From Mucidula mucida (lineage: Eukaryota; Basidiomycota; Agaricomycetes; Agaricales; Physalacriaceae), in the NCBI GenBank assembly GCA_015501055.1, contig JADNYV010000895.1:1-13382 (forward strand): a stretch of 13,382 nt of DNA, in the 5' to 3' direction. The notes under the pieces are model-generated. The model was not told where the DNA came from, ran no database searches, and saw only the letters and a program-made list of their open reading frames with translations. How positions within the stretch are numbered: position 1 is the stretch's first letter; every line of letters starts with the position of its first letter. The position numbers and the translations under genes are program-made. Positions 1 to 7,311 of the stretch are shown here, piece by piece.

Positions 1-541
1 TACAAGCCGATGTTACCACACTACAAGGCGACGTCACCGCACTACAAGGCGACGTCGCCGCACTACGAGGTGTACCAGCGATATCACTGCATTGGAGCCG
101 ATGTACGCACTGCGAGCCGATGTCACACAGTCAAAGACAACCTTAATACACTTACTATCCGGGATGCTCGAGTATGTGTCTTCACAATACACCTCTTGCC
201 ACTATTCACCGGAGCCATTCAGTCTCGAAACTCGAAACATTTACTTGACGACAATGAACCTTTCTACGAGGTCCATTCTCTGATGGCGTAGCCCGTGGGC
301 TGGATGGTTGTCCATGTCCAACACGTATGTCATTCAGCACAGTCAGTCAAGCGAATATCTCATTCCTATAGGGAATGTCACGCTTCCTCGTCTCGACAAT
401 CTGGCTGCGTCAAGGACTCAGTCTACCGGAGTCTCATGGTTATTTTGCGGGATACTTCCCGACGCACCCAGTCATCACTGGACCGCACACATTAACTCGT
501 CAGGAACTATGATTGCATCTGCCATTGGACGTATTCTCTAG
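1..541 (+). pseudogene. Decayed Mug135-like coiled-coil gene (copy 1, 5' end outside the window)
   Basis: This is the 3' part of a gene homologous to the intact one at 5353-6264, seen by aligning translations. It begins with heptads (QADVTTL, QGDVTAL, QGDVAAL) in frame 3, which continue in frame 2 (DITAL, RADVTQS) and then in frame 1 (NLNTLTIRDAR). The intact copy has NVTTLMIRDCK in one frame. The next intron is conserved at 172-222 (51 nt, exactly as in copy 2). The following exon reads RNSKHLLDDNEPFYEV, then shifts frame (FSDGVARGLDG). A second intron fits 325-371. The last exon again jumps frame: NVTLPRLDNLAAS, then ESHGYFAGYFPTHPVITGPHTL, then AIGRIL and a stop. At least four frameshifts make a functional product unlikely. 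Exon order and intron positions match the intact copy, so it arose by DNA duplication, not retroposition. The family name is tentative, as for copy 2. Confidence 0.8.
3..65 (+). repeat. 21-bp tandem repeat encoding coiled-coil heptads
   Basis: Three consecutive 21-bp units (3-23, 24-44, 45-65) have the form CAAGSCGAYGTYRCCRCACTA and encode seven residues each (Q-A/G-D-V-x-x-L). Degenerate further units follow to about 130. The valine and leucine spacing is the a/d pattern of a coiled coil. The intact copy has about four less regular heptads at 5793-5868, so heptad number differs between paralogues, as expected from in-frame 21-bp slippage. The repeat may extend beyond the left edge. Confidence 0.8.
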
Positions 542-896
542 ATTTCACCCTTGTCGACGTGCTTTCGTATTGTATGAAATTGCTATCATATCAAACTATT
601 TATGCTCATTTCAGTCTGTCCATCTAGTCTTGGTATCACACTGAATGCAGATGAGGATGTGTTCGGAATATTTCTTATGCCTGGTGTGCAACATTAGTAA
701 AGGTAATGGCGACTCGGAATCATACCCACAATGGTTCTCTGACTCATCAACTGCAATGGAGACACTGCTTGTCTATGTCCTCTTGTGCGTGCACGCTGTC
801 CTGCTGATGCAATGGGTTACGGGCCCAGGAAAGGTCCTCCAAATGCCTACTGCCAGTGCCAAGACTCGCACTCCACAGGCCCCCGTCCAACGAACG
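542..896 (+). repeat. 3' flank of copy 1, duplicated at 6265-6584
   Basis: No gene is seen here. The stretch aligns with the 3' flank of the intact Mug135-like gene. The clearest block is 577-604 against 6302-6329, 28 bases with one difference. Other shared blocks include GCTTTCGTATTG just before it, a cysteine/TGCC-rich stretch near 655-700 and a block near 860-895 containing ACTCCACAGGC. The homology fades near 896. It marks the duplicated segment as longer than the coding region and may be conserved 3' UTR. Confidence 0.7.
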
Positions 897-989
897 CAAT
901 GACGCGTAGAATCACAACAGCGGATTTAAGTAGTTGCAACCAGTCGAATCACTGGTGGACCGGTATTATCATTTCTCTTCTATGAAATG

Positions 990-2472
990 ATGACGAGGAA
1001 CACTGAAAACGCTTCAAGGTCGTACGTCTCTTGAGAAGTAATTAGCACGTCCCCCTTCCCGGAACTCCCGCAAGTGATTATCGATCCTATCATTGATGGG
1101 GTTGCTGGATGTGGCGCGCCGGACATATACTGGGGAGAAACTGCTTCGGGTATGTATGCGTACTGTCTCACAGCACAGCGCTTCGTTCCGCGCGCTCGAA
1201 AGCACCTCTTCCGAAAGATCATCCTCACCCCAGAAAGCGCCTGGGTTGGTGGATACCCCACCCACTTCACGCCTACCGCGAAGCGCTTTCGTGAACGCGT
1301 AACTCCCTCCTCTGCATGTCTCGTTGAAACGGTTGTCCTTTCAGGTCCTACCAAGAACCTACACCATGGCGATGAGACAGATTTGGAAGAATGGGTCGCG
1401 AAGGACCGCGCTCTTGCACAGGTCATCCCGTCATTGTCTGCATTAAACGCGGTCGAAATACGAGGATTAGATATCACCTCCGACTGGGCGTACTGTCTAC
1501 AGGCCATTTTCTTCAAATCCAGTATCAGAACTGTCACGTTCAGTAGTGTCTGGGTGGCTTACCGCCAATCGCTTCACGGCGTCCTCGGTGCCTTCCCCGC
1601 GGTACGAGAAATACGTGCTATAAAACCCCCACGAAACGTCCGTAGTTGCTATTGGAGCAACTCACTTTTCGATAGAGGCGATAACCCGTCTTGGAGGCAT
1701 GGTCTAGCGGACGAGTCGCACTTGGCTCACTTGAAGAGCTTAGTTCTTCTTGACGCACTTGGCTCCGACGTTTCTGGTCTGGCGCGCGACTCGGGGCATA
1801 TTTGGCTATCCCAAATTAAACATCTGGACCTTCGGCCGGAGAGAATGACTGAGGACGATTCGGAACATGGTCCGACCAATGAGGTCGCCCGTTTGCTAGC
1901 GTCGATGCAATCACTGGAAAGTCTGTCTCTTGACTTGGATTTGGTAACCGAAGACAGTGTCAATCCTGAAAGGTGATTGGTATATTCATCAAAAAGACCA
2001 TTCCTTCATTGACTTTCCGATTTCTAGGCTTCCAGGCTCCTTGCGTACCTTTACGATCACATGTCGAATGCCAGCTCTGCGCTTGCCCCCTTTCAACGAG
2101 ACTTCCATTTTCGTTCTAAGACATTGGGGCCTCTATGTCCGATCTCTAGCCATCGCCGACCAGAAGTATCGCTTGGAATTATTGCAGATTCGGATTATCA
2201 TTATTGCAGATAGCGATATCATAAACTTCCAATTGACGGCCGAGTGGGACGATCTCCCGGTCTCGTTGCTCGCGATGGAGCATTTACGTCGCGTTGATCC
2301 TGTCGTTATTGCTGGGGACAGCGAGCAAGAAGTGGTGAGGAAGACTCGAGAGGTGTACGGGCTCTTTTCGAACAAGCTGAGCACTGCGAGAAATGCGTAT
2401 CATGAACTCGCTGGCAGAGTCGAGGTCTGTTTACGTTTTGACCCTTCTAGCCACCTCGTGAGAGCGAATTAA
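990..2472 (+). pseudogene. F-box/LRR-like protein gene with an early in-frame stop
   Basis: The gene encodes an F-box protein, a class that usually recruits substrates to SCF ubiquitin ligases. Reading from ATG 990 (or 987) gives MTRNTENASRSYVS, then TGA at 1032-1034. The same frame continues EVISTSPFPELPQVIIDPIIDG, an F-box-like head, and YCLTAQRFVPRARKHLFRKIIL, typical of basidiomycete F-box proteins. Leucine-rich stretches follow (SLVLLDALGSDV, QIKHLDLRPE, MQSLESLSLDLD). One intron at 1973-2027 (55 nt, GTGATT...TTCTAG, phase 2) joins to LPGSLRTFTITCR and the frame runs to TAA at 2470-2472. Apart from the TGA about 480 codons are open. A C-to-T change of CGA would explain the stop. Alternatives are a 24-nt GT...AG segment at 1022-1045 that would remove the stop in frame, or a start on an unseen upstream exon. 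I call it a probable pseudogene, but it may be a live gene. Confidence 0.65.
1973..2027 (+). other. Intron in the first F-box gene
   Basis: GT at 1973 and TTCTAG ending at 2027 delimit a 55-nt intron in phase 2. It removes the TGA that otherwise ends the upstream frame and joins it to the downstream frame (NPER-LPGSLRTF). Confidence 0.85.
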
Positions 2473-2617
2473 TGGATGGATGGGCAGCAGAGTGGTGAAT
2501 GTTCGGTGAATAGGCTGTCTTTAGATTATACAAGATCTTTATGGAAACGTTGATATTTACATACAGTAAGCAGCCATGTCGACGATTGAAAGAAGCAAAA
2601 TGTAGGACATGTGAATA

Positions 2618-2861
2618 CTGTAGCGTTTCGACCGTAACTTCACAGCCTGTGACCCATTATGGTCTGAAGTTACAGCGAACAGCTTCACAGACCCTTAAAT
2701 TGCCTTTTTTGGACAGTTCCGCTTATAGCGGGACCTGAAATTTCCTTATTTGGAGGCTCGTGCCTGACCAAAGTGGTCCGTGACCCGTTATGATGTATAT
2801 ATAGCTTCACTTCAAAGACCCCCGTGACCCGTTATGTGAATTTGCGGTCGAAACGCTACAG
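2618..2861. mobile_element. MITE-like element with 27-bp terminal inverted repeats and a TA duplication
   Basis: The left arm 2618-2644 starts CTGTAGCGTTTCGACCG. The right arm 2835-2861 is its reverse complement with 2 mismatches in 27. TA directly flanks both ends (2616-2617 and 2862-2863), the duplication made by Tc1/mariner-type transposases. The 244-bp body has no open frame of note, so the element is non-autonomous. Inside, the 13-mer GTGACCC(A/G)TTATG occurs three times (2649, 2780, 2824). The last copy runs two bases into the right arm. The element lies 60 bp upstream of the start codon of the next gene and carries a TATATATA box, so it could act as its promoter. Superfamily assignment is inferred only from the TA and the size. 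Confidence 0.85.
2796..2803 (+). promoter_or_regulatory. TATA-like box inside the MITE
   Basis: TATATATA lies 118 bp before the ATG at 2922, in the right half of the element. It is the only strong TATA-like sequence just upstream of that gene. Promoter use is inferred. Confidence 0.35.
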
Positions 2862-3074
2862 TACTGGAAGGCTTTGTTTACAAATGTTGGTCCCGATCGC
2901 TCTTGACAGTCGACCACCACCATGGCCCGCCCAGCTAATAAGCGCCGTAAAAGCACGGCCGCCAACAAGGAAAATGAGGCGTCCGGTGATAATCGAGCTA
3001 GCCGCACGCCTGGCGGCGCGCGTTGCCTTCCCGTGGCGAATTTCGCTGAGCTACCGTTTGACATCCTACTGGAG

Positions 3075-3123
3075 GTGAGCAATATCTGCGTTTCTCGCGT
3101 TTTCTTTGCTCAAAATCATCTAG
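3075..3123 (+). other. Intron within the F-box of the second F-box gene
   Basis: GTGAGC at 3075 and CTAG ending at 3123 give a 49-nt phase-0 intron. Splicing restores the continuous F-box reading ILLE-IGTHLTPLDLL. Confidence 0.85.
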
Positions 3124-3837
3124 ATTGGTACCCACCTTACGCCGCTTGATCTGCTTGATCTGTGTCGCGTAAACAATGCGCTACGGAACGTGTTCACGAC
3201 AAAGTCTTCGCGCGCGATGTGGAAACAAGCCAGAGCCAACGCGAATGACCTGCCAGACCCATTCCCCGAATTTAGCGAACCGGCGTGGGCGAATCTAATC
3301 TACGTCAGAGTCTGCAATGTACGTCCCCGTCAGTTCCCTGTTTTTGCGATTGATCATGGCTATACCCAGTTTTTGCTGGAAGACGAAAGTCATGGAACCA
3401 GACTTCTGGCTTCGCTGCAGGATCTGTGCAAAGTGCTCGGAGACACAGTCTGTGTCTCGTTTCTCCGACTCTAGTCGTCTCTGATCGTCGCCTTGTAGCC
3501 TTCTTGCTCTGAAGGAATTCCTGGATGTCATGTCCGTGGCGGACCAACCCGACATTGAGATGATTTTTACATTGATTCCTTCGCACCAATGGCGTTTGTC
3601 GTTTACTTTTGTAGTTCTTCGATATCTTTTACCTTGCATCAGTGTATCAAAGGCAGAAAGTTCACGACACTTATGTTCGCCTGACCGATTATGAAGACAT
3701 GGAGAACGAAATTCGTCAGCTTCCCCGATGGCTGGGCTAGACCCGTCGAGCGCGACCTGGACGGGTGTGGGGTTATGTTCGAGTGCGGGGTTTGTCAAGA
3801 GAGCGCTCAGCGTGTTCTTTTCGGCTGGCGCGACATC

Positions 3838-3890
3838 GTAGGTTCCTTCTTGCCATTCTCTATATTTGTCATGGGCTAATGTCGCGATAG
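3838..3890 (+). other. Intron in the 3' part of the second F-box gene
   Basis: GTAGGT at 3838, GGCTAATG as branch site and GATAG ending at 3890 make a canonical 53-nt phase-0 intron. It joins the CGVC-containing piece to the histidine/cysteine tail, which supports these being exons of one gene. Confidence 0.6.
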
Positions 3891-4079
3891 AGCCGACACG
3901 CCATGATTGAGCATCTCATTGGTAGCGCAAATTTTGAGTGGATTGTCTTTCCCGTCTGCCCTGAGGAGATATCTGAGGGATGGGTCGTCGCTGAAACGAC
4001 GTACGAAGAGATTATGTACGAGTGTCTGCACTGTCGCGATACACCGCAGGAGGAGGATGTTGGGAGGACGAGAAGATGA

Positions 4080-5352
4080 TGAAGCATCTTTTAGACAAGT
4101 AAGCTTTCGATTGACGCCGGTTCTGGCGATGTTCTGACATCGCGTTTGAACAGGCATCATTTGCAGAACCCAGAGGAGGATACAGATTAAAGTGTTCTGG
4201 GGAGTCCGACCCAGGAGCGCGCGCGCTGCGTTAAGATGGTGCTGAAGCAGTGCGCTCCTCTGGGCGCCCAGATCGCAGACCCAGAGGCAGATGCTTCGAG
4301 CCTTTTTATTTGCTGCAATGATTGACAATTCATTGTCCCTGGATTTTACAATACGTGCTGCAGCTACTGCTACGGAAGTTGCTTCTGCTTAATACGACGA
4401 CCTGTTTAGATAGACTTACTTCATAGCTGCTTAGTTGGACTTCGATAGGAATACTTACTTGTAATATGCTTTGTAATCGCTGCTACATGATATAGAATTT
4501 ACATGCGCCACTCAGATGTTTCGCCGAAGCTCTCTAAATAGACAAGTGGATTACAGTTTACCACTTACGAGATGTAGTGTCATTCTAGCGAGCCGGTACA
4601 CCATACTGTCCTCACTCTCCAACTGCTCCCCTGCACCAAGATTTCAGGGTGAAACAATTCGTCGGCGCTGACAGATTTACTATTCCAAGAACAAGGACGT
4701 CACTTCTTTCGAATTCTAGTTACTTATCTAGCTCGATTCAGTCAGCGGAGGTCTGCGGTTGCTTCTGCTCAGAAGGTGAAGACATCTATTTATGGAGGGC
4801 CGTCGCATGTCCGCCGAATAAGAACATCAGCAAGATTGTGGCTCTGACGTTCCATGCAGCCCATCTGGAAGCATGTCGCTATTGTTTACTCGGCTAGTCT
4901 TGGGCTAGGCATCAAAGTGTCCGGAAAGGTGTAATAAGCACGAGATAACTAGACCAGGTCAAGTGATGTGATCTGAAAGCCCTTGACATAGTCTCAGTTA
5001 GGAAGCGAATCTGGTCAGAGGACGCGTCGTTATTTATCCGAGCGTCGTGTTTGCTGGTGTCAAGCGGTATACTTACCGGTAACTTCTTGTTGTTATCGAC
5101 ACGTTTCGTTGCTTCAAGCTCGACAACACACCTACGTGTGAAGGCTATTCGTCTATGATACAAGTCTGTTAGGGCCGTCCTTTGCCTTGATTATGATAGC
5201 GCGAAGCGAGATCCACGCGTCAATGTCATGTGGCCGTAATAGGGCCGCAAAGAAACCTGAGGCACGTGAGAGAACGTCCCCATATGGAACAATGCAACAT
5301 GGACTATAACTTTCAACGGTTGACCACAATTACAACCTCCAATACTACCACC
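4080..5352. other. Gene-poor stretch, nothing recognised
   Basis: This 1.27-kb stretch holds no protein I can name. A + frame at 4649-4897 (GTG start, 82 residues with CGCFCSEGED) and a - frame at 4912-5163 are open but resemble nothing known. On the - strand, GTAAGTATAC (forward 5065-5074) looks like a strong splice donor, with a CTGACCAG acceptor at forward 5012-5019. Those pieces would be MYHRRIAFTRRCVVELEATK and IRFLTETMSRAF. This could be the remnant of a minus-strand gene, but no family is evident. Confidence 0.4.
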
Positions 5353-6264
5353 ATGGCCGCGCCCCCTCCCCATGCGAATCCGATCACCCTCCTCCAAGCT
5401 CCTACCCTGATGTACGGTGGGCTGAACCTTCCTACGGGTCCTCAACGACCACCGACCGACCAAGATGTCGTCGACTCTTACCGCTTCTTAACGAGGACAG
5501 CTGAAAGGCATCGCAAGTCAAAACGCGTCCGAAATACCACCTATTCTCATTTCCTCTTACAGGCAGAATGGCGAATGAACCAGATTCGCCCCAGTTTGTG
5601 AATGACGAAGCTTACGCCGCTAGCATAAAGTATTCACACGTTGTTACTGAGCCAGCGTTGGGAGTTGCTGCGGCTCGTATGTTGCCATCCTCTTGTTCTC
5701 TCTAGTCTAACTGTCCGCATAGCTGCCTGGTTCCAGACGTGGAGCCATCAACACTTTCGACCGTTTGTTAATCGGATCGAACGTGAAGTTGGCGCACTTC
5801 GAGGCAATGTCGCGACACTCCAGGGCGATGTCACTATGATCAAACGGAATGTTACTACGCTCATGATTCGGGACTGTAAAGTAGGTCGTCTGCTATCACT
5901 TTGTTCTACCATTCTCATTCAAGCCTCTCAGGATCGCAACTCTGAACTTCTGGTTGACGATAACGGTCCTTGGTACGAGGTTCCTTTCCCCGATGGGCGG
6001 ATGCCTTGGGGATTGCACGTCCCTTTGCCAAATGGCAGGGTATGACATGCTTGCCGTATCGTAACATTGGGCCAGCTGACTCCACGACAGGGCAATATCA
6101 CTCTTCCGTCTCTAGACAACATGGCTGCTCTTCAATCGCTCACCCTCTCTGAGTCATACTGTTATTGCGCTGGGTATTTTCCGAATGACCAGGTAATTGC
6201 TGGGCCGAACACTTTACTCCGTCGGAAGAAGATTGCAACTGCCATCGGAGTTGTCCTAACATAG
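5353..6264 (+). CDS. Mug135-like coiled-coil protein, intact copy 2 (five exons, 237 aa)
   Basis: Exons: 5353-5512, 5563-5676, 5723-5880, 5932-6039, 6091-6264. They join without a stop into 237 residues. The start at 5353 has the context CACCATGG. Residues 1-90 are variable and proline-rich at the front (PPPHANP, LPTGPQRPPTDQD). About 110-140 is a short coiled coil of heptads (REVGALRGNVATLQGDVTMIKRNVTTL). About 144-237 is the conserved end: RNSELLVDD, YEVPFPDGRMPWG, LPSLDNMAALQSL, YCAGYFPND, RRKKIATAIG. This end resembles my recollection of the Mug135-like C-terminal domain, named after a fission-yeast meiotically up-regulated gene and expanded in mushrooms. Function is unknown. There is no signal peptide or membrane segment. 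Introns 2-5 (46, 51, 51 nt for the last three) are canonical; the first is a GC-AG type. If that is not spliced, the protein would start at ATG 5568 (182 aa). Relatives lie at 1-541 and 6782-7024. Confidence 0.75.
5513..5562 (+). other. Probable GC-AG intron
   Basis: GCAAGT at 5513, the normal sequence of rare GC donors, and TCTTACAG ending at 5562 give a 50-nt phase-1 intron. Removal joins LTRTAERH to RRMANEP in one frame; retention leads to a stop at 5599-5601. Confidence 0.55.
5677..5722 (+). other. Intron 2 of the intact Mug135-like gene
   Basis: GTATGT at 5677, TCTAACT branch site and GCATAG ending at 5722 delimit a canonical 46-nt phase-1 intron that removes a TAG in the upstream frame. 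Confidence 0.85.
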
Positions 6265-6590
6265 TTTCTACCTATTATCTCCAGGCTTTCGTATTGCTTT
6301 CAAATTGCTATCATGTCAAACTATTTATGATTTTGTCCCTCTAGCCTTGTATTACACGGAGTACAGATGAGAATTGTTCCGGATGTTTCCACATGCCTGG
6401 CATGCAACACAGGAAAGGTGACTTGAACTTGTAGCAACAATGGCTCGCTGATTCGTCCAGTGTAACAGAGGCTGTGTTTGTCTAGGTCCTGCACGCTACC
6501 CGGCCGACTGATGCTTCCAACGCCTAGTCGCCTACTACCCGCTTCAAGACTCCAGCACTCCACAGGCCACAATCTCATCAACGCAGGGAG
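6265..6590 (+). repeat. 3' flank of copy 2, paralogous to 542-896
   Basis: No gene. This segment repeats the flank of copy 1; the block 6285-6329 is almost identical to 562-604. The two flanks stay recognisable to about 6584. Likely 3' UTR and downstream DNA carried along in the duplication. Confidence 0.7.
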
Positions 6591-6781
6591 ATATTGCTCA
6601 GAAAGACGGCCTCAACGCGCATTTACAAATAGTCTTAGAGTCAAAAGCTGAGGCAGACGGAAGGACGTGACTTTCGGGCTTGCACTCTCCCTCGTTACAG
6701 TCTGAAGCAGTTACTACCCTTTTTGGCTCTTCTACCTTGGCGGATCAGGCACTCGTACTTACGCTATAAACATCCACTCGT
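6591..6781. other. Spacer between Mug135-like copies 2 and 3
   Basis: No convincing coding frame, coiled-coil repeat or upstream exon of copy 3 was found here, which supports copy 3 being truncated. Confidence 0.5.
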
Positions 6782-7024
6782 ATGGTAGCTCTCAGTGGTC
6801 TTCCGCCCCGCGGCCTGAGCAGCGAGGTCCGCGTGTGCGCCCAAGAGTCAGGAATCGCACTGTGTGCGCACACTGCTCCCGCGAAACTCAACACGTCACT
6901 TGATTGCGCCATGTCATATGGCTACTACACGGGCTACTTTCCGAATCAGCCAATCCCTGATGGTCCGAACGCGTTAGCCCTTCGGATAGTAGAGGTCGCT
7001 GCTGCTATTGGGCGGCGTGCTTGA
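6782..7024 (+). pseudogene. Truncated Mug135-like copy 3 (last exon only)
   Basis: The 80-codon frame ends KLNTSLDCAMSYGYYTGYFP, NQPIPDGPNALALR and AAAIGRRA. This matches the final exon of copy 2 (YCAGYFPNDQVIAGPNTLLRR...ATAIG) and of copy 1 (YFAGYFPTHPVITGPHTL). The front (MVALSGLPPRGLSSEVRV) has no counterpart. The heptads and the two middle exons are absent upstream. The conserved motif is undamaged, so it could be a short expressed protein, but a gene fragment is more likely. Confidence 0.6.
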
Positions 7025-7311
7025 CGTTTTCACACTGCCTTACAAGTGAATTTTACGCGTCTTTGCATATAAATGGTGGCATGAAGGCTGCATTGTTGAA
7101 TTACATCTGAACATTCTTTTGAACAGTCCCGTCGCCTGCGATAATAGCCAACATTGACGGTCTCATCACAGGTACAGGGATCACGCAGACATTCCCTAGC
7201 ATGTACGAATCACCGACAGCCCATCTACTGATCCCTACAGTCAGCACAAGCACGTAATAGCCCCTGGACAATATCAATCTCTAACGCCGTACTCTCTTCG
7301 CTCTCACCGCC
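7025..7311. other. Intergenic region upstream of the CmcJ-like gene
   Basis: It holds the presumed promoter of the gene at 7312. A weak TATAAAT at 7068-7074 lies far upstream of the start, and a pyrimidine-rich tract (CTCTTCGCTCTCACCGCC) immediately precedes the ATG, as is common at fungal transcription starts. No gene is visible. Confidence 0.4.

Larger units (their letters stand above)
2922..4079 (+). pseudogene. F-box protein gene with cysteine motifs; middle part broken or unresolved
   Basis: The start at 2922 has the context CACCATGG. Exon 1 (2922-3074) gives a basic tail (MARPANKRRKS) and the F-box start FAELPFDILLE. An intron at 3075-3123 joins to IGTHLTPLDLLDLCRVNNALRNVF and ends at 3318 in LIYVRVCN. 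That is the usual head of a basidiomycete F-box family whose next part has CxxC pairs. A second intron fits 3319-3369. The expected continuation, FCWKTKVMEP then FWLRCRICAKCSETQ, is one base out of phase at a T5 run (3370-3374) and meets TGA at 3482. Later coding-like pieces are LALKEFLDVMSVADQP, YQRQKVHDTYVRLTDYEDMENEIRQLP (frame 3) and a tail in frame 1. The tail, FECGVCQES...RDI, joins through an intron at 3838-3890 to SRHAMIEHLIGS...YECLHC and stops at 4077-4079. CGVC plus HAMIEH resembles a C2H2-type finger. It is either a pseudogene or a gene whose middle exons I could not resolve. Confidence 0.6.

Noticed and set aside
3..130. Short tandem repeats that could suggest a CRISPR array
   Set aside because: Units are contiguous 21-mers without spacers, encode heptads, and lie in a eukaryotic gene.
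980..1537. 185-codon open frame on the - strand
   Set aside because: It lies antisense to the F-box gene, whose + frame shows a clear family pattern and a matching intron; the - product resembles nothing.
2541..2738. 65-codon + frame
   Set aside because: It runs into the inverted-repeat element and carries no domain signal.
3295..3798. 167-codon open frame on the - strand
   Set aside because: It overlaps + strand pieces with recognisable CxxC motifs and canonical introns; the - translation has no domain-like features.
3876..4328. 150-codon open frame on the - strand
   Set aside because: Antisense to the histidine/cysteine tail exon of the second F-box gene; no known motif.
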